Source of the DNA: JALZAQ01 sp038253885
GTDB lineage: Bacteria; Gemmatimonadota; Gemmatimonadetes; Gemmatimonadales; Gemmatimonadaceae
Length of the DNA: 64,000 bases
Reading direction: 5' to 3'
Assembly (NCBI GenBank): GCA_038253885.1
Contig: JBBSGP010000002.1
Coordinates: forward strand, 65,905-129,904
Part shown: piece after piece, positions 17,802-26,246 of the stretch
Layout: each line of letters starts with the position of its first letter
How positions within the stretch are numbered: the first letter of the stretch is position 1
Made by a program: the position numbers and the translations under genes
The notes under the pieces: model-generated
Database searches by the model: none
Told to the model about the DNA's origin: nothing
What the model saw: only the letters and a program-made list of their open reading frames with translations

Positions 17802-18824
17802 TTACGGTCGGGCCACGCTGCCCTCGCCGGCATTCGTAACTGTCGCGGCGGCCCGTACACGGAACTCGAAGATGTCTGGGCGCCCGTAGTGCCCCGCCAC
17901 GTCGAGCGACATGCGCTCCTCGCGCACGCGCCCGAGCTCGATGTCGGCTACGATCAGTGCGGGCTCGTCAAACACCGGGCCGGCGACATAGGCCCCATCG
18001 GGCCCGATGATCGCGCTCCCACCGCGCAGCACCCGCTGGTCGGCGCTCGACACCCGGCTCGGATGCCATTCCAGCTCCGGCGGTAATGACGACGCGCGCA
18101 TGAGCGAACCCGCAGCGAGCACGAAGCAGCGTCCTTCAAACGCGTACTGCCGACTGGCGACCTGATGCATCTCGTGCACAGTCGGCCAGAGCGCCACGTG
18201 CACATCTTCACCCGCGTCATGCAGTGCTTGCCGCGCAAGCGGCATCCAGTGCTCCCAGCACACGAGCGCACCGACACGCCCCGCCGGTGTCGCGACGGCG
18301 CGCAGTCCCGTCGCGTCGCCCGGTCCCCAGAGCAGGCGCTCCGTATAGGTCGGCACGAGCTTGCGATGCCGATTGAGGAGCACGCCGTCGGCGCCGAACG
18401 TGAGGATCGTATTGTACAGCGTGCCCTGCCCTTTGCCCTCGTTCACGCGCTCCACGACGCCAATGACCAACGTGGTGTTGGTGTCGCGAGCCAGCATCGA
18501 CAGCGTCGATGCCGCGGCACTCGGCAGGGCTACGCTCTCCTCCACCAGGCGACGGAAGACGGTCTTCACCGGCGCGTGATCCCACAGCGCGACGTCGCGG
18601 CACACGTCGAGCCACGCGGGGTACCCAGGCAGCCACGTCTCCGGAAAGACGACTAGCGATGCGCCGCGCGTGGCCGCGTCGTGCGTCAGCGCCACGGTGC
18701 GGTCGAGTCCTGCCGCAAGCGTCGGTGCGACCTCCGCCTGCACGACCGCGACGCGCACACGTTCCGGCGTGCTCGCGACATGTTCAACGAGCGATGCGAC
18801 TGGAGAGGCTTCGGAAGCCGTCAT
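17802..18824 (-). CDS. Nitrilase-type carbon-nitrogen hydrolase
   Basis: A 340-residue cytoplasmic enzyme with the Glu-Lys-Cys triad of the nitrilase superfamily: Glu in VVFPETWLPGYP, Lys in NRHRKLVPTYTERL and Cys in ALVCWEHWMPLARQAL. The CWEHWMPL form around the cysteine and the length are those of true nitrilases, which hydrolyse nitriles to acids and ammonia, rather than amidases. It lies 39 nt behind the deiodinase-like flavoprotein gene on the same strand. The pairing suggests turnover of aromatic or halogenated, possibly nitrile-bearing, compounds, but that is inference. Substrate specificity cannot be read from sequence. Confidence 0.9.
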   Translation of the reverse strand: MTASEASPVASLVEHVASTPERVRVAVVQAEVAPTLAAGLDRTVALTHDAATRGASLVVFPETWLPGYPAWLDVCRDVALWDHAPVKTVFRRLVEESVALPSAAASTLSMLARDTNTTLVIGVVERVNEGKGQGTLYNTILTFGADGVLLNRHRKLVPTYTERLLWGPGDATGLRAVATPAGRVGALVCWEHWMPLARQALHDAGEDVHVALWPTVHEMHQVASRQYAFEGRCFVLAAGSLMRASSLPPELEWHPSRVSSADQRVLRGGSAIIGPDGAYVAGPVFDEPALIVADIELGRVREERMSLDVAGHYGRPDIFEFRVRAAATVTNAGEGSVARP

Positions 18825-18863
18825 GCGACGAATCTAGTGGGACGCGTGATGGCCCGCGGATCG

Positions 18864-19571
18864 CTACCGCCAGACGGCGATCTCATCGAGCGCCTTGCGC
18901 CTGAGAACCGGCACGAGCGCTCCCTCGGCCGGGAACCCTACCGGCATCACCAGCATCGCGCGCTCGTTGATCGGGCGCTCCAGGAGTTCGCGCAGAAATC
19001 GCATCGGGTTCGGCGTGTGCGTGAGCGTCACGAGTCCCATTTGATGGATCGCGGCAATGAACAGTCCGGCGGCGATACCGCAGGACTCCTCGGTATAGAA
19101 GTACGTCCGCTTTTCGCCGTCGGCTGTGAGGCCGTACGCCTGGCGAAACAGCACGACCACCCACGGCGCATCGGTCAGGTGGGGCTTGTGCTCATCGGTC
19201 CCCAGCGGGAGCACTGCCTCCAACCACTCGCGCGACGCTTTCCCATGATAGAACTCGTGCTCCTCGCCTTCGGCGGCTTCACGGATCCGGCACTTCAGCT
19301 CCTGATCCGAGACGGCGATGAACGTCCAGGGCTGCTGGTGCGCCCCGCTCGGGGCGGTTCCCGCCGTGCGGATCGCCAGTTCGATGAGCTCTCGCGGCAC
19401 CGGATCCGACGCGAAGTGACGGGTCGTCCGGCGGCAATTCATCGTGTGATAGAACGCCGCCGCTTGCGCACGCGACTCGTCGAGGCCACGACGTGAAAAG
19501 TCCAGAGGTACGAATGGATGCGTTTTTCCATCGGGCCGGGTCTGGTCCGGCCGTACGCCTGACTCTCCCAT
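18864..19571 (-). CDS. Iodotyrosine deiodinase-like nitroreductase-fold flavoprotein
   Basis: A 235-residue FMN protein of the nitroreductase fold. The FMN-phosphate region RRTTRHF, the GTAPSGAHQQPWTF block, LVTLTHTP and the terminal MPVGFPAEGALVP follow the iodotyrosine deiodinase (IYD) pattern closely. Human IYD, as I remember it, binds the halotyrosine zwitterion with Glu157, Tyr161 and Lys182. Here Glu104, Tyr108 and Lys129 have exactly the same spacing, 4 and then 21. A reductive dehalogenase acting on halogenated tyrosine is therefore plausible, as known for some bacterial homologues. The ATG at 19571 follows the upstream AhpD-like gene by 41 nt, so the two are probably one operon. Ordinary nitroreductase is the alternative. 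Confidence 0.85.
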   Translation of the reverse strand: MGESGVRPDQTRPDGKTHPFVPLDFSRRGLDESRAQAAAFYHTMNCRRTTRHFASDPVPRELIELAIRTAGTAPSGAHQQPWTFIAVSDQELKCRIREAAEGEEHEFYHGKASREWLEAVLPLGTDEHKPHLTDAPWVVVLFRQAYGLTADGEKRTYFYTEESCGIAAGLFIAAIHQMGLVTLTHTPNPMRFLRELLERPINERAMLVMPVGFPAEGALVPVLRRKALDEIAVWR

Positions 19572-19612
19572 AGAAGATCTATCCTCGACAGTCTATTGGT
19601 AGCGCTCACGGG

Positions 19613-20158
19613 TCACACGACCGGTCCGCTCTCAAGCTCGACCCCGAGCCCGTCCGCGATCCTGTTCACGAACGCATAGTACGCAACGATCGCGCAGGCA
19701 TCGTGGACGGCCAGCTCGGTGAATCCCGCGCGGGCGAGCGCCTCGACGTCGGACGCCGCGACGGCGCCCGGTGCCAATGTCAGTTTCGCAGCGTAGTCGA
19801 GCAGTGCGTGGTCCGCCGGGCTCAGCGCCGGCGAGGAGACTCGTTCGGCGGTCAACGCGCCGAGTAGCTCGCTCACGTGCTGCTCGGATGTCCCCTCGGC
19901 GATCAGCGCAAGACGGAGTCCCGCTCCGTGATGGTGCAGTCAATAGTGGCAGTTGTTGAGCGCCGATACGCGAACCGCGAGGAGCTCGCGTTGCCGCCGG
20001 GACAGGGGTCCCGGCCGGTGCATGAGCTCGCGGTACAGCTCGTAGTGCCAGCGCATCACCGCAAGGTGGACGCCGTGAATTCGGAGGATGTTGTCGGAAT
20101 CGGGGACCCGATCCTCCGGTGGAACCTCGGCATCGCGTAAGTATCGAATGAACGCCAT
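19613..20158 (-). CDS. AhpD-like peroxidase-related protein with in-frame TGA (putative selenoprotein)
   Basis: Read through one TGA, this is a 181-residue alkylhydroperoxidase D/carboxymuconolactone-decarboxylase family protein. Codon 73 (19942-19940) is TGA, and the frame is open and family-like on both sides: NNCHY before, LHHHGAGLRLALIAEGT after, then LDYAAKLTLAP, ALARAGFTELAVHDA and FVNRIADGLGV. The family motif is CxxC with a His four residues on. Here it is C70-H-Y-[TGA73]-L-H-H-H77, with Glu58 twelve residues before C70 as in M. tuberculosis AhpD (Glu118, Cys130, Cys133, His137). The TGA therefore replaces exactly the second, reactive cysteine. A small hairpin follows it. A good ribosome site, GGAG, precedes ATG 20158. 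Alternatives are a nonsense mutation (TGC/TGT to TGA) or a sequence error. Confidence 0.75.
19913..19929 (-). promoter_or_regulatory. Candidate bacterial SECIS hairpin
   Basis: In the mRNA, 10 nt after the in-frame UGA, ACGGAG pairs perfectly with CUCCGU across the 5-nt loop CGGGA. The loop lies 17-21 nt after the UGA and has a G in its first two bases, as I recall the relaxed bacterial SECIS model requires. It is short (6 bp), so chance cannot be excluded in GC-rich DNA. Confidence 0.5.
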
Positions 20159-20422
20159 CGAGTCTCCGGTGCGGGCACGCTAGGTCGCCGACGGCGCCCG
20201 GCCGGCGCGGATGCTGCGCGGTGGCTCCACCGGCGCACACTTTGGGCCAGAGGAGCGCCACGTTCAGCTCCGAAGGTGCTGCTCCGCGACGCGGAGGCGT
20301 TCGACGGTGGATCGCGCGGTCGGCGGGCTCCCGGACGTGCGCGAGAGGCCGCACGCTGGACCGCCGTACCTGGCATGATGCATGCTCGGCGGTGGAGTGT
20401 TCTCAGACCCCGGAGTGATCGC

Positions 20423-20608
20423 ATGGCTCGGAAGCAGGAGAACGACAAGATCGACGCGCCACCGGCGAAGCAGTCGCGCCGGCCGACACACGACGACCTC
20501 GCGAAGGGTAATCCGCCGCGCACTACCAAAGGGGGCATTACCGCGCCGAAATTCGGATCCGCGGGGAGCGGTGGCGCAGAATTGGAGCCGGGCCCGGAAC
20601 GCGACTGA
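20423..20608 (+). CDS. Small hydrophilic protein of unknown function
   Basis: A 61-residue frame starting at ATG 20423, 8 nt after GGAG (CCCGGAGTGATC). The protein is highly charged and disordered-looking (MARKQENDKIDAPPAKQS, then KGGITAPKFGSAGSGG). It has no signal peptide, cysteine or hydrophobic segment. The good ribosome site and compact charged composition favour a real gene, but its small size leaves doubt. It is divergent from the AhpD-like gene; the 264 nt between them hold nothing else I can name. Confidence 0.45.
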   Translation: MARKQENDKIDAPPAKQSRRPTHDDLAKGNPPRTTKGGITAPKFGSAGSGGAELEPGPERD

Positions 20609-21041
20609 GCCGGACCGCGCGCGGCTGCTGGTGTTCGCCGGGCCCTCGACGCGAGGGGCAGCGCTGGCAGCTCTTAGCGCGCCCCGCCTCGCCCCTGGAG
20701 CACGATCGACGTTTGGGGCAGAACGGGAGATCAGGATATTTGACTAGTCAAGTCATTGACTGGCCGATCCGCGTCGCGCAATCCTCCCGGCTTAGGCGTG
20801 CTTCGGCTCGCCAATAGCGGCCAGCCGCGAAGAGCAGCGAAGGCGCCGGAGTACTTCCACGAGGTGGGCTTACTCGCTCACCGACCGGTCGACGACGATG
20901 GAAACATCGCGCGATCGTCATCGTGGGAAGGCCAGCTGCTCCTGCACCTCGCAGAAATCCGCACGACGTTGAGCTGCTGGAGCGTGATGCGATGCGGAGG
21001 CACGATTGAGCGCCAGGGAGGCGCTACCGGTGTGCGATGTC
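20609..21041. other. 433-nt non-coding stretch before the nrdJ end
   Basis: No frame here looks like protein. The only structure I see is an AT-richer spot at 20736-20762: the perfect 12-nt palindrome TTGACTAGTCAA (20740-20751), followed 5 nt on by a second TTGACT. It could be a regulator site or a -35-like element, but no gene start is correctly placed after it. Confidence 0.5.
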
Positions 21042-23564
21042 TCACCCGCACTCCGCGAAGCCGCACACATGACACTTGACGCAGCCCTCGGCGTACTCCA
21101 GCTGCGAGCCGCAGTCGGGACACGTGCCCATGAAGGCTTCGTTGTGCGCGCCAAAATCGAGCGCCTGTTGGGGCTGTTGCCCAGCGCGTGGCGAGCTCGC
21201 GGCCAGCTGCTCGCGCGCCGGCGCGCCGCCCGACTTCTGGGACGGATCCTGAAGCAGCTCCTGCTGGACTCCCTGTTTCTCGCGCCACCATCCTTCGATC
21301 GCGATGCCGATGGCGTCCGGCACAGACAGCACCTTGTGAGGGCCGAGGCCGATCGGCCGGTCGGAGGCGATGCCCCGCAGCTGGCGGTGCAGCTCCATGA
21401 TCGGAATGCCCGAGCGGAGCGCCAGCGAGATCAGGCGTCCCATCGCCTCGACGTCCGCCATCGCGGCGCCGCCCGCCTTGCCGAGGGTGATGAACACCTC
21501 GAACGGCTGTCCCCGGTCATCCTCGGTGATGTTGACGTACATCGTCCCGAGGGGCGTCTCGATACGACGCGTGCTGCCGCGCAGCATGTCGGGGCGGGAT
21601 CGTTTGGCGCGGCGCTGCGCGTTCTCGGCTTCGCTGTCGTAGAGCGCCTGTCTGAGACGAACGATCTCGTTGTCCTTCTCGGCGATCGCACCCACCAGCT
21701 CCCCGATCTCACGCTTTGACTCCGGCGCCGCGGCGGCGCTCCCTGACACGCTCGCCGCCGTACGCTCCGCTTTGGCCCGGTCGGTGGCACCGGTCGAGAG
21801 CACCTGGTTGTCGCGCGAGCCGTCACGGTACACGGTCACGCCCTTGCACCGAAGGCCGTAGGCCAGCTCATAGATGGCGCGCACGTCATCCCGCGTCGCC
21901 GCGTGCGGGAAGTTCGTGGTCTTCGAGATCGCCGAGTCGCAGTTCTCCTGGAAAGCAGCCTGCATCCGGACGTGCCACTCGGGCGAGATGTCGTGCGCGG
22001 TCACGAACACGCGCTGCCATCGCTCGGGAACCTCCGCGAAATGGATGTGCCCTTCTCTGGCGATGCGCTCCATCAGCTCGCCCGAGTACCACCCCTCGCG
22101 CTTGGCGACCGCCACGAAATCCTCGTTCACGTCCGGCATCATGGCGCCGGCCTGATTGCGCATGAACGCAACCGCGAACAACGGCTCGATCCCGCTCGAG
22201 CAACCGGCGATGATCGATATCGTGCCCGTCGGCGCGATCGTATTGACATTGCAGTTCCGAAGAAGCTGCATCGGCCGGACGCGATTTCCCTTTTCATCTC
22301 GCGCACACGTCTCGTCCGGGCCCCAGATCGAGCGCGCCCATTCCGGGAACGGGCCTCGTTCGTTGGCCAGCCGCTCGCTCTCCCGCTTGGACTCGACGTC
22401 GACGAACCGCTGCAGCTCGCGACCGAAGTCCACGCCCTGCGGCGAGGAGTACTCGATGCCCAGACGTACGAGCGCATCGGCGAAGCCCATGATGCCGAAT
22501 CCGATCCGGCGGATCCGCTTCGAGAGCGCATCGATCTCGGGCAACGGGTACTTGTTGACGTCGATGATGTTGTCGAGAAAATGCACCGAGAGGTGGATGT
22601 CGCGCCTCAACGCGCTCCAATCCATCTTCCCGTCCTTGACGTACCAGCCGACGTTGATCGAGCCGAGATTGCAGACATCGTACGCCAGAAGCGGCTGCTC
22701 GCCGCACGGGTTTGTCGCCTCGTAGGATCCGAGATGCGGCACGGGGTTGTGGCGGTTGGCTTCGTCGATGAAGAAGCATCCCGGCTCACCCGTTCGCCAT
22801 GCACCCTCGATCATCCGGTCCCAGACGCTCCGCGCGTCGAGCTGACCCACGACCTCGTTGGTGGACGGATCCACGAGCTCGTACGACTCTCCCGCGCTCA
22901 CCGCCGCCATGAACTTCGCCGTGACCGCAACCGAGATGTTGAAGTTGGTCACCTGCGTGAGGTCTTCCTTGCAGGTGATGAACTGCATGATGTCGGGATG
23001 ATCCACGCGCAGGATTCCCATGTTCGCGCCGCGCCTCGTCCCGCCCTGTTTCACCGCGTCCGTGGACGCGTCATAGAGCTTCATGAACGAGATGGGGCCG
23101 CTCGCCACTCCGGTGGTGGAGCGTACCATCGAGCCGGCGGGACGCAGACGGGAGAAGCTGAAGCCCGTGCCGCCGCCCGACTGATGGATGAGGGCCATGG
23201 AGCGCAGCGTGTCGTAGATGCCGTTCTGCCCGTTGGACAGCGCGTCGTGCACCGGTAGGACGAAACACGCCGACAGCTGTCCGAGGGGCCGTCCCGCGTT
23301 CATGAGAGTCGGCGAGTTCGGCTCGAAGCGACGCTCGAACATCAGTCGGTAGAATTCCTCCGCCACCGTTTCGGCCGCCCGCTCGCTCGCGCCGTAGCGT
23401 CGATCCGCGTTGGCGACGACCGTCGCCACACGCCAGAACAGATCCTCCGGCGACTCGGTCGGTTTGCCACTGTTGTCCTTGATGAGATAGCGCTTCTCGA
23501 GGACGGTGATGGCGTTCCGGCTGAGAGTATCGGGAACGGGAGGAGCTTTCGTGGGCAGGGGCAT
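21042..23564 (-). CDS. nrdJ: Adenosylcobalamin-dependent ribonucleotide reductase (class II)
   Basis: An 840-residue enzyme that reduces ribonucleotides to deoxyribonucleotides using adenosylcobalamin. Landmarks are RFEPNSPTLMNAGRPLGQLSACFVL in outline, SGGGTGFSFSRLRP, the active-site NPCGEQPLL (redox Cys and Glu), and GTISIIAGCSSGIEP. A C-terminal TSCPD-like region ends in a zinc-ribbon tail, CPDCGSQLEYAEGCVKCHVCG. The start is ATG 23564: AGGGAGAG lies upstream at good spacing and homology begins there, whereas the extra 64 residues possible upstream are not protein-like. It is single-copy here with no class I genes nearby. I looked for a cobalamin riboswitch and NrdR boxes upstream and could support neither. 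Confidence 0.96.
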   Translation of the reverse strand: MPLPTKAPPVPDTLSRNAITVLEKRYLIKDNSGKPTESPEDLFWRVATVVANADRRYGASERAAETVAEEFYRLMFERRFEPNSPTLMNAGRPLGQLSACFVLPVHDALSNGQNGIYDTLRSMALIHQSGGGTGFSFSRLRPAGSMVRSTTGVASGPISFMKLYDASTDAVKQGGTRRGANMGILRVDHPDIMQFITCKEDLTQVTNFNISVAVTAKFMAAVSAGESYELVDPSTNEVVGQLDARSVWDRMIEGAWRTGEPGCFFIDEANRHNPVPHLGSYEATNPCGEQPLLAYDVCNLGSINVGWYVKDGKMDWSALRRDIHLSVHFLDNIIDVNKYPLPEIDALSKRIRRIGFGIMGFADALVRLGIEYSSPQGVDFGRELQRFVDVESKRESERLANERGPFPEWARSIWGPDETCARDEKGNRVRPMQLLRNCNVNTIAPTGTISIIAGCSSGIEPLFAVAFMRNQAGAMMPDVNEDFVAVAKREGWYSGELMERIAREGHIHFAEVPERWQRVFVTAHDISPEWHVRMQAAFQENCDSAISKTTNFPHAATRDDVRAIYELAYGLRCKGVTVYRDGSRDNQVLSTGATDRAKAERTAASVSGSAAAAPESKREIGELVGAIAEKDNEIVRLRQALYDSEAENAQRRAKRSRPDMLRGSTRRIETPLGTMYVNITEDDRGQPFEVFITLGKAGGAAMADVEAMGRLISLALRSGIPIMELHRQLRGIASDRPIGLGPHKVLSVPDAIGIAIEGWWREKQGVQQELLQDPSQKSGGAPAREQLAASSPRAGQQPQQALDFGAHNEAFMGTCPDCGSQLEYAEGCVKCHVCGFAECG

Positions 23565-24094
23565 CGAGGCAACTCTCCCTTCGTGTGGCGCGACGTCAAG
23601 GGCCTGGGCGGGACGAACAGAAAGGCGGGCTGATCGTGCGTGGGGCGGGAACGATGCCCGAGATCGTGAGTCCACGCAAGGCAATGGGTAACCCTCGCCG
23701 CCACTTGCGCTTCCACTATCCACATCACATTTCCGTAGGCGACAGTTGTTTTCCACGTGCCTCCTGCCGCACCGGGGCCCGTCGGCTGGCGCCTGCCATC
23801 CGGCTGCAGGGATACGGGCACCACCACCGCGGCGTCAGCGCGTCCTAAGCGCTTTGCGGAAAGCATATTACCCTTGGCCCCTCGGATCGGTCACCCCAGC
23901 CCCCTGCCGGGCGTGCCGTGGTCACCCCGTGGAACGCCACCGCGAACGCTGTAGCGCAGCTGTTGCTTGGATACACGTCGGCTGACTGTCTCGACGTGAC
24001 CTCTTTTCTGGCGAGATCGTGACGGGCGGCGGTCGTGGAGAGCGCTTCTGGTTTGGCGTTTCGCTCCCCGCCTGGTGGACAGCGGCGCGGAGCA
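23565..24094. other. 530-nt divergent intergenic region
   Basis: This separates nrdJ (minus) from the alpha-galactosidase-like gene (plus) and must hold both promoters. There are AT-richer spots near 23715-23755 and 23862-23876. No strong -35/-10 pair, riboswitch core or protein-like frame could be supported. Confidence 0.5.
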
Positions 24095-26203
24095 ATGTCA
24101 TCCTCCTGCCCCATGGAAAAAAAAGACACCGACAACGACCCGGCCCGCGAGCTGACTGAGCTGCCTCTGAGCCGGCGAGCCTTTCTTCAACGAAGCGCCG
24201 GACTCGGCGCCGGGCTCGGAGTCCTCGCCGCCTGCAGCAGTTCGCCGCCGGGGCGCCGCTCCCCGCTCATCGCCGTCGTGGAGCCGCTGGAGGCGGAAGC
24301 CAGCACCAGCGCTGGCGAGCTTTCGCTGGCCAACTCGGCCATTCGAGCGTCATGGCAGTTGGAGGGAGGATCGCTGCGCGGAGGGCGGGTCGTGGAGCGG
24401 CTCACCAAATCGGCTCTGCCGCTCACCGATGCATTCTCGCTCTCGCTGGCCGACGGGCGAACGCTCGCATCGAGCGCCATGCGCGTGATCGCCGGCCCAC
24501 GTCTCGAGATTCTCCAGCCCAAGCCTGCGGCGTCGCGCGCGGCCGAACGCCAGAAGGGCAAACAGCTCTCGCTGACGCTCCGCGACGAGGCGGGTCGCGT
24601 GGAGGCGACGTGGCGGGCGATCCTGCGCGACGGGTCGCGCTATCTGCGACAGGAGGTGACTTTCGTCGCGATCGGCGTACCGCTTCCGCTGCGAGGAATC
24701 ACCCTCATCGATCTGGATGGGATCGCGGGCGCACGAATCAGTGGCACCGTCGCGGGCAGTCCCATCGTCGCCGGTGAGTGGTACGTCGGGTTCGAGCACC
24801 CTCTCTCCGCAAGCGCCGTCGATGGCGCGCGCATCCGCTGCTCCCTTGCTCGCGAGCTCCCGATTCGACCGGGCGCTCCCATCACGGTCTCGTCCGTCAT
24901 CGGCGCGGCACGCGCCGGCCAGCTGCGCCGGGATTTCCTCGGCTACCTCGAGCGCGAGCGAGCCCACCCGTATCGGCCCTTTCTGCACTATAACTCGTGG
25001 TACGATCTGGGCTACTTCTCGAAATTCAGCGAGCCCGAGGCGCTGGCTGTGATCGAGACGTTCGGCACGGAGCTCGTTCGGAAGCGCGGCGTCGTGCTCA
25101 GCTCCTTTCTGTTCGACGACGGATGGGACGACCCCAGGACGCTGTGGGGCTTTCACGCCGGATTCCCGAACGGCTTCGCGGCGCTTCGCCAGGCGGCGGC
25201 GCGTTTTGGAACCGCACCCGGAGTGTGGATGTCGCCTTGGGGTGGCTACGGAAAGCCGAAGGAGGAGAGGCTCGCGTTCGGGCGCGCTCAGGGATTCGAG
25301 ACCAACGCCGGCGGGTTCGCGCTCTCGGGGCCGAAATACTACGAGCGCTTTCGCGATACCTGCCTGCGAATGATGCGGGAGTACGGAGTCAATCAGTTCA
25401 AGTTCGATGGCACCGGCAATGCGTCGAGCGCGTTCCCGGGCAGCTTGTTCGACAGCGATTTCGACGCGGCGATCCATCTCATCGATGAGCTGCGCGCGGA
25501 CCGCCCTGATCTGTTCGTCAACCTCACGACGGGAACGTACCCCTCGCCGTTCTGGCTTCGCTATGCGGACTCGATCTGGCGCGGCGGTGAAGATCATGAT
25601 TTTGCCGGCGTCGGCTCGGATCGCCAGAGGTGGATCACGTACCGGGATGGCGACACGCACGCCAACGTGGTGAAGCGGGGAGAGCTCTATCCCCTCAACT
25701 CGCTGATGCTCCACGGACTGATCTACGCTCGCCACGCCAACAAGCTGAACGTGGATCCGCATGGTGACTTCGATGCCGAGGTCCGCTCCTACTTCGGGAC
25801 GGGGACTCAGCTCCAGGAGATGTACGTGACACCGACGCTGGACCGCGGCGAGTGGGATGTGATCGCCGAGTCGGCCCGCTGGTCGCGACGCAACGCCGCG
25901 ACCCTCGCCGACACGCACTGGGTGGGTGGTGACCCACTGGCGCTGGAGCCCTACGGCTGGGCCTCGTGGTCTCCCGATGGGGGGCTACTCACTCTGCGCA
26001 ACCCGGCCGATCGCGCGCAGCGCCTCGCGGTGGATCCGGAGCAGCTCTTCGAGCTCCCCGCCGGGTCGGCGCGGTCGTTCCTGACGAGGAGTCCCTGGGC
26101 ACGCGACCGGACGCGCGCGCCGCTCACGCTCCGCGCCGGCGAGAAGCACGTGGTCGAGCTCGCTCCCTTCCAGGTCCTCACCCTCGAGGCGAGGGCGAGG
26201 TGA
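24095..26203 (+). CDS. Alpha-galactosidase-like glycoside hydrolase (GH36/GH27 clan), Tat lipoprotein
   Basis: About 702 residues. The N-terminus carries a twin-arginine signal SRRAFLQ followed by a hydrophobic run and the lipobox LAAC, so the protein should be exported folded and lipid-anchored. A beta-sandwich domain precedes a TIM barrel with YNSWYDLGYFS, SSFLFDDGWDDP, PGVWMSPWGGYGKP and the nucleophile motif QFKFDG (Asp438), typical of clan GH-D. A C-terminal beta domain ends the protein. It likely releases alpha-galactose from oligosaccharides or glycans outside the cytoplasm. It is followed 43 nt later by a symporter and then galactokinase, which supports galactoside use. ATG 24095 follows GGAG; ATG 24113 is the alternative. 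Confidence 0.82.
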   Translation: MSSSCPMEKKDTDNDPARELTELPLSRRAFLQRSAGLGAGLGVLAACSSSPPGRRSPLIAVVEPLEAEASTSAGELSLANSAIRASWQLEGGSLRGGRVVERLTKSALPLTDAFSLSLADGRTLASSAMRVIAGPRLEILQPKPAASRAAERQKGKQLSLTLRDEAGRVEATWRAILRDGSRYLRQEVTFVAIGVPLPLRGITLIDLDGIAGARISGTVAGSPIVAGEWYVGFEHPLSASAVDGARIRCSLARELPIRPGAPITVSSVIGAARAGQLRRDFLGYLERERAHPYRPFLHYNSWYDLGYFSKFSEPEALAVIETFGTELVRKRGVVLSSFLFDDGWDDPRTLWGFHAGFPNGFAALRQAAARFGTAPGVWMSPWGGYGKPKEERLAFGRAQGFETNAGGFALSGPKYYERFRDTCLRMMREYGVNQFKFDGTGNASSAFPGSLFDSDFDAAIHLIDELRADRPDLFVNLTTGTYPSPFWLRYADSIWRGGEDHDFAGVGSDRQRWITYRDGDTHANVVKRGELYPLNSLMLHGLIYARHANKLNVDPHGDFDAEVRSYFGTGTQLQEMYVTPTLDRGEWDVIAESARWSRRNAATLADTHWVGGDPLALEPYGWASWSPDGGLLTLRNPADRAQRLAVDPEQLFELPAGSARSFLTRSPWARDRTRAPLTLRAGEKHVVELAPFQVLTLEARAR

Positions 26204-26246
26204 GTCGCCGCCCGCAGGCTCACGACTCCTTCCGCCTGGCATCCCG

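Noticed and set aside
19632..20354. A 240-codon minus-strand frame across the AhpD-like gene
   Set aside because: It is Arg/Pro-rich with no family pattern and is a different frame from the clear AhpD-like reading, which has only the single TGA.
20756..21079. A 107-codon frame reaching into the nrdJ 3' end
   Set aside because: No ribosome site, no family pattern, and it overlaps the conserved zinc-ribbon tail of nrdJ.
23565..24094. Cobalamin riboswitch or NrdR boxes upstream of nrdJ
   Set aside because: I found scattered similarity (an AACTGT and a CCACTATC half-site) but no ordered riboswitch core and no two spaced NrdR boxes.
24350..25918. A 522-codon minus-strand frame opposite the alpha-galactosidase-like gene
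   Set aside because: A GC-driven antisense frame; Arg-rich, no domain, while the plus strand has a Tat lipoprotein with clear catalytic motifs.
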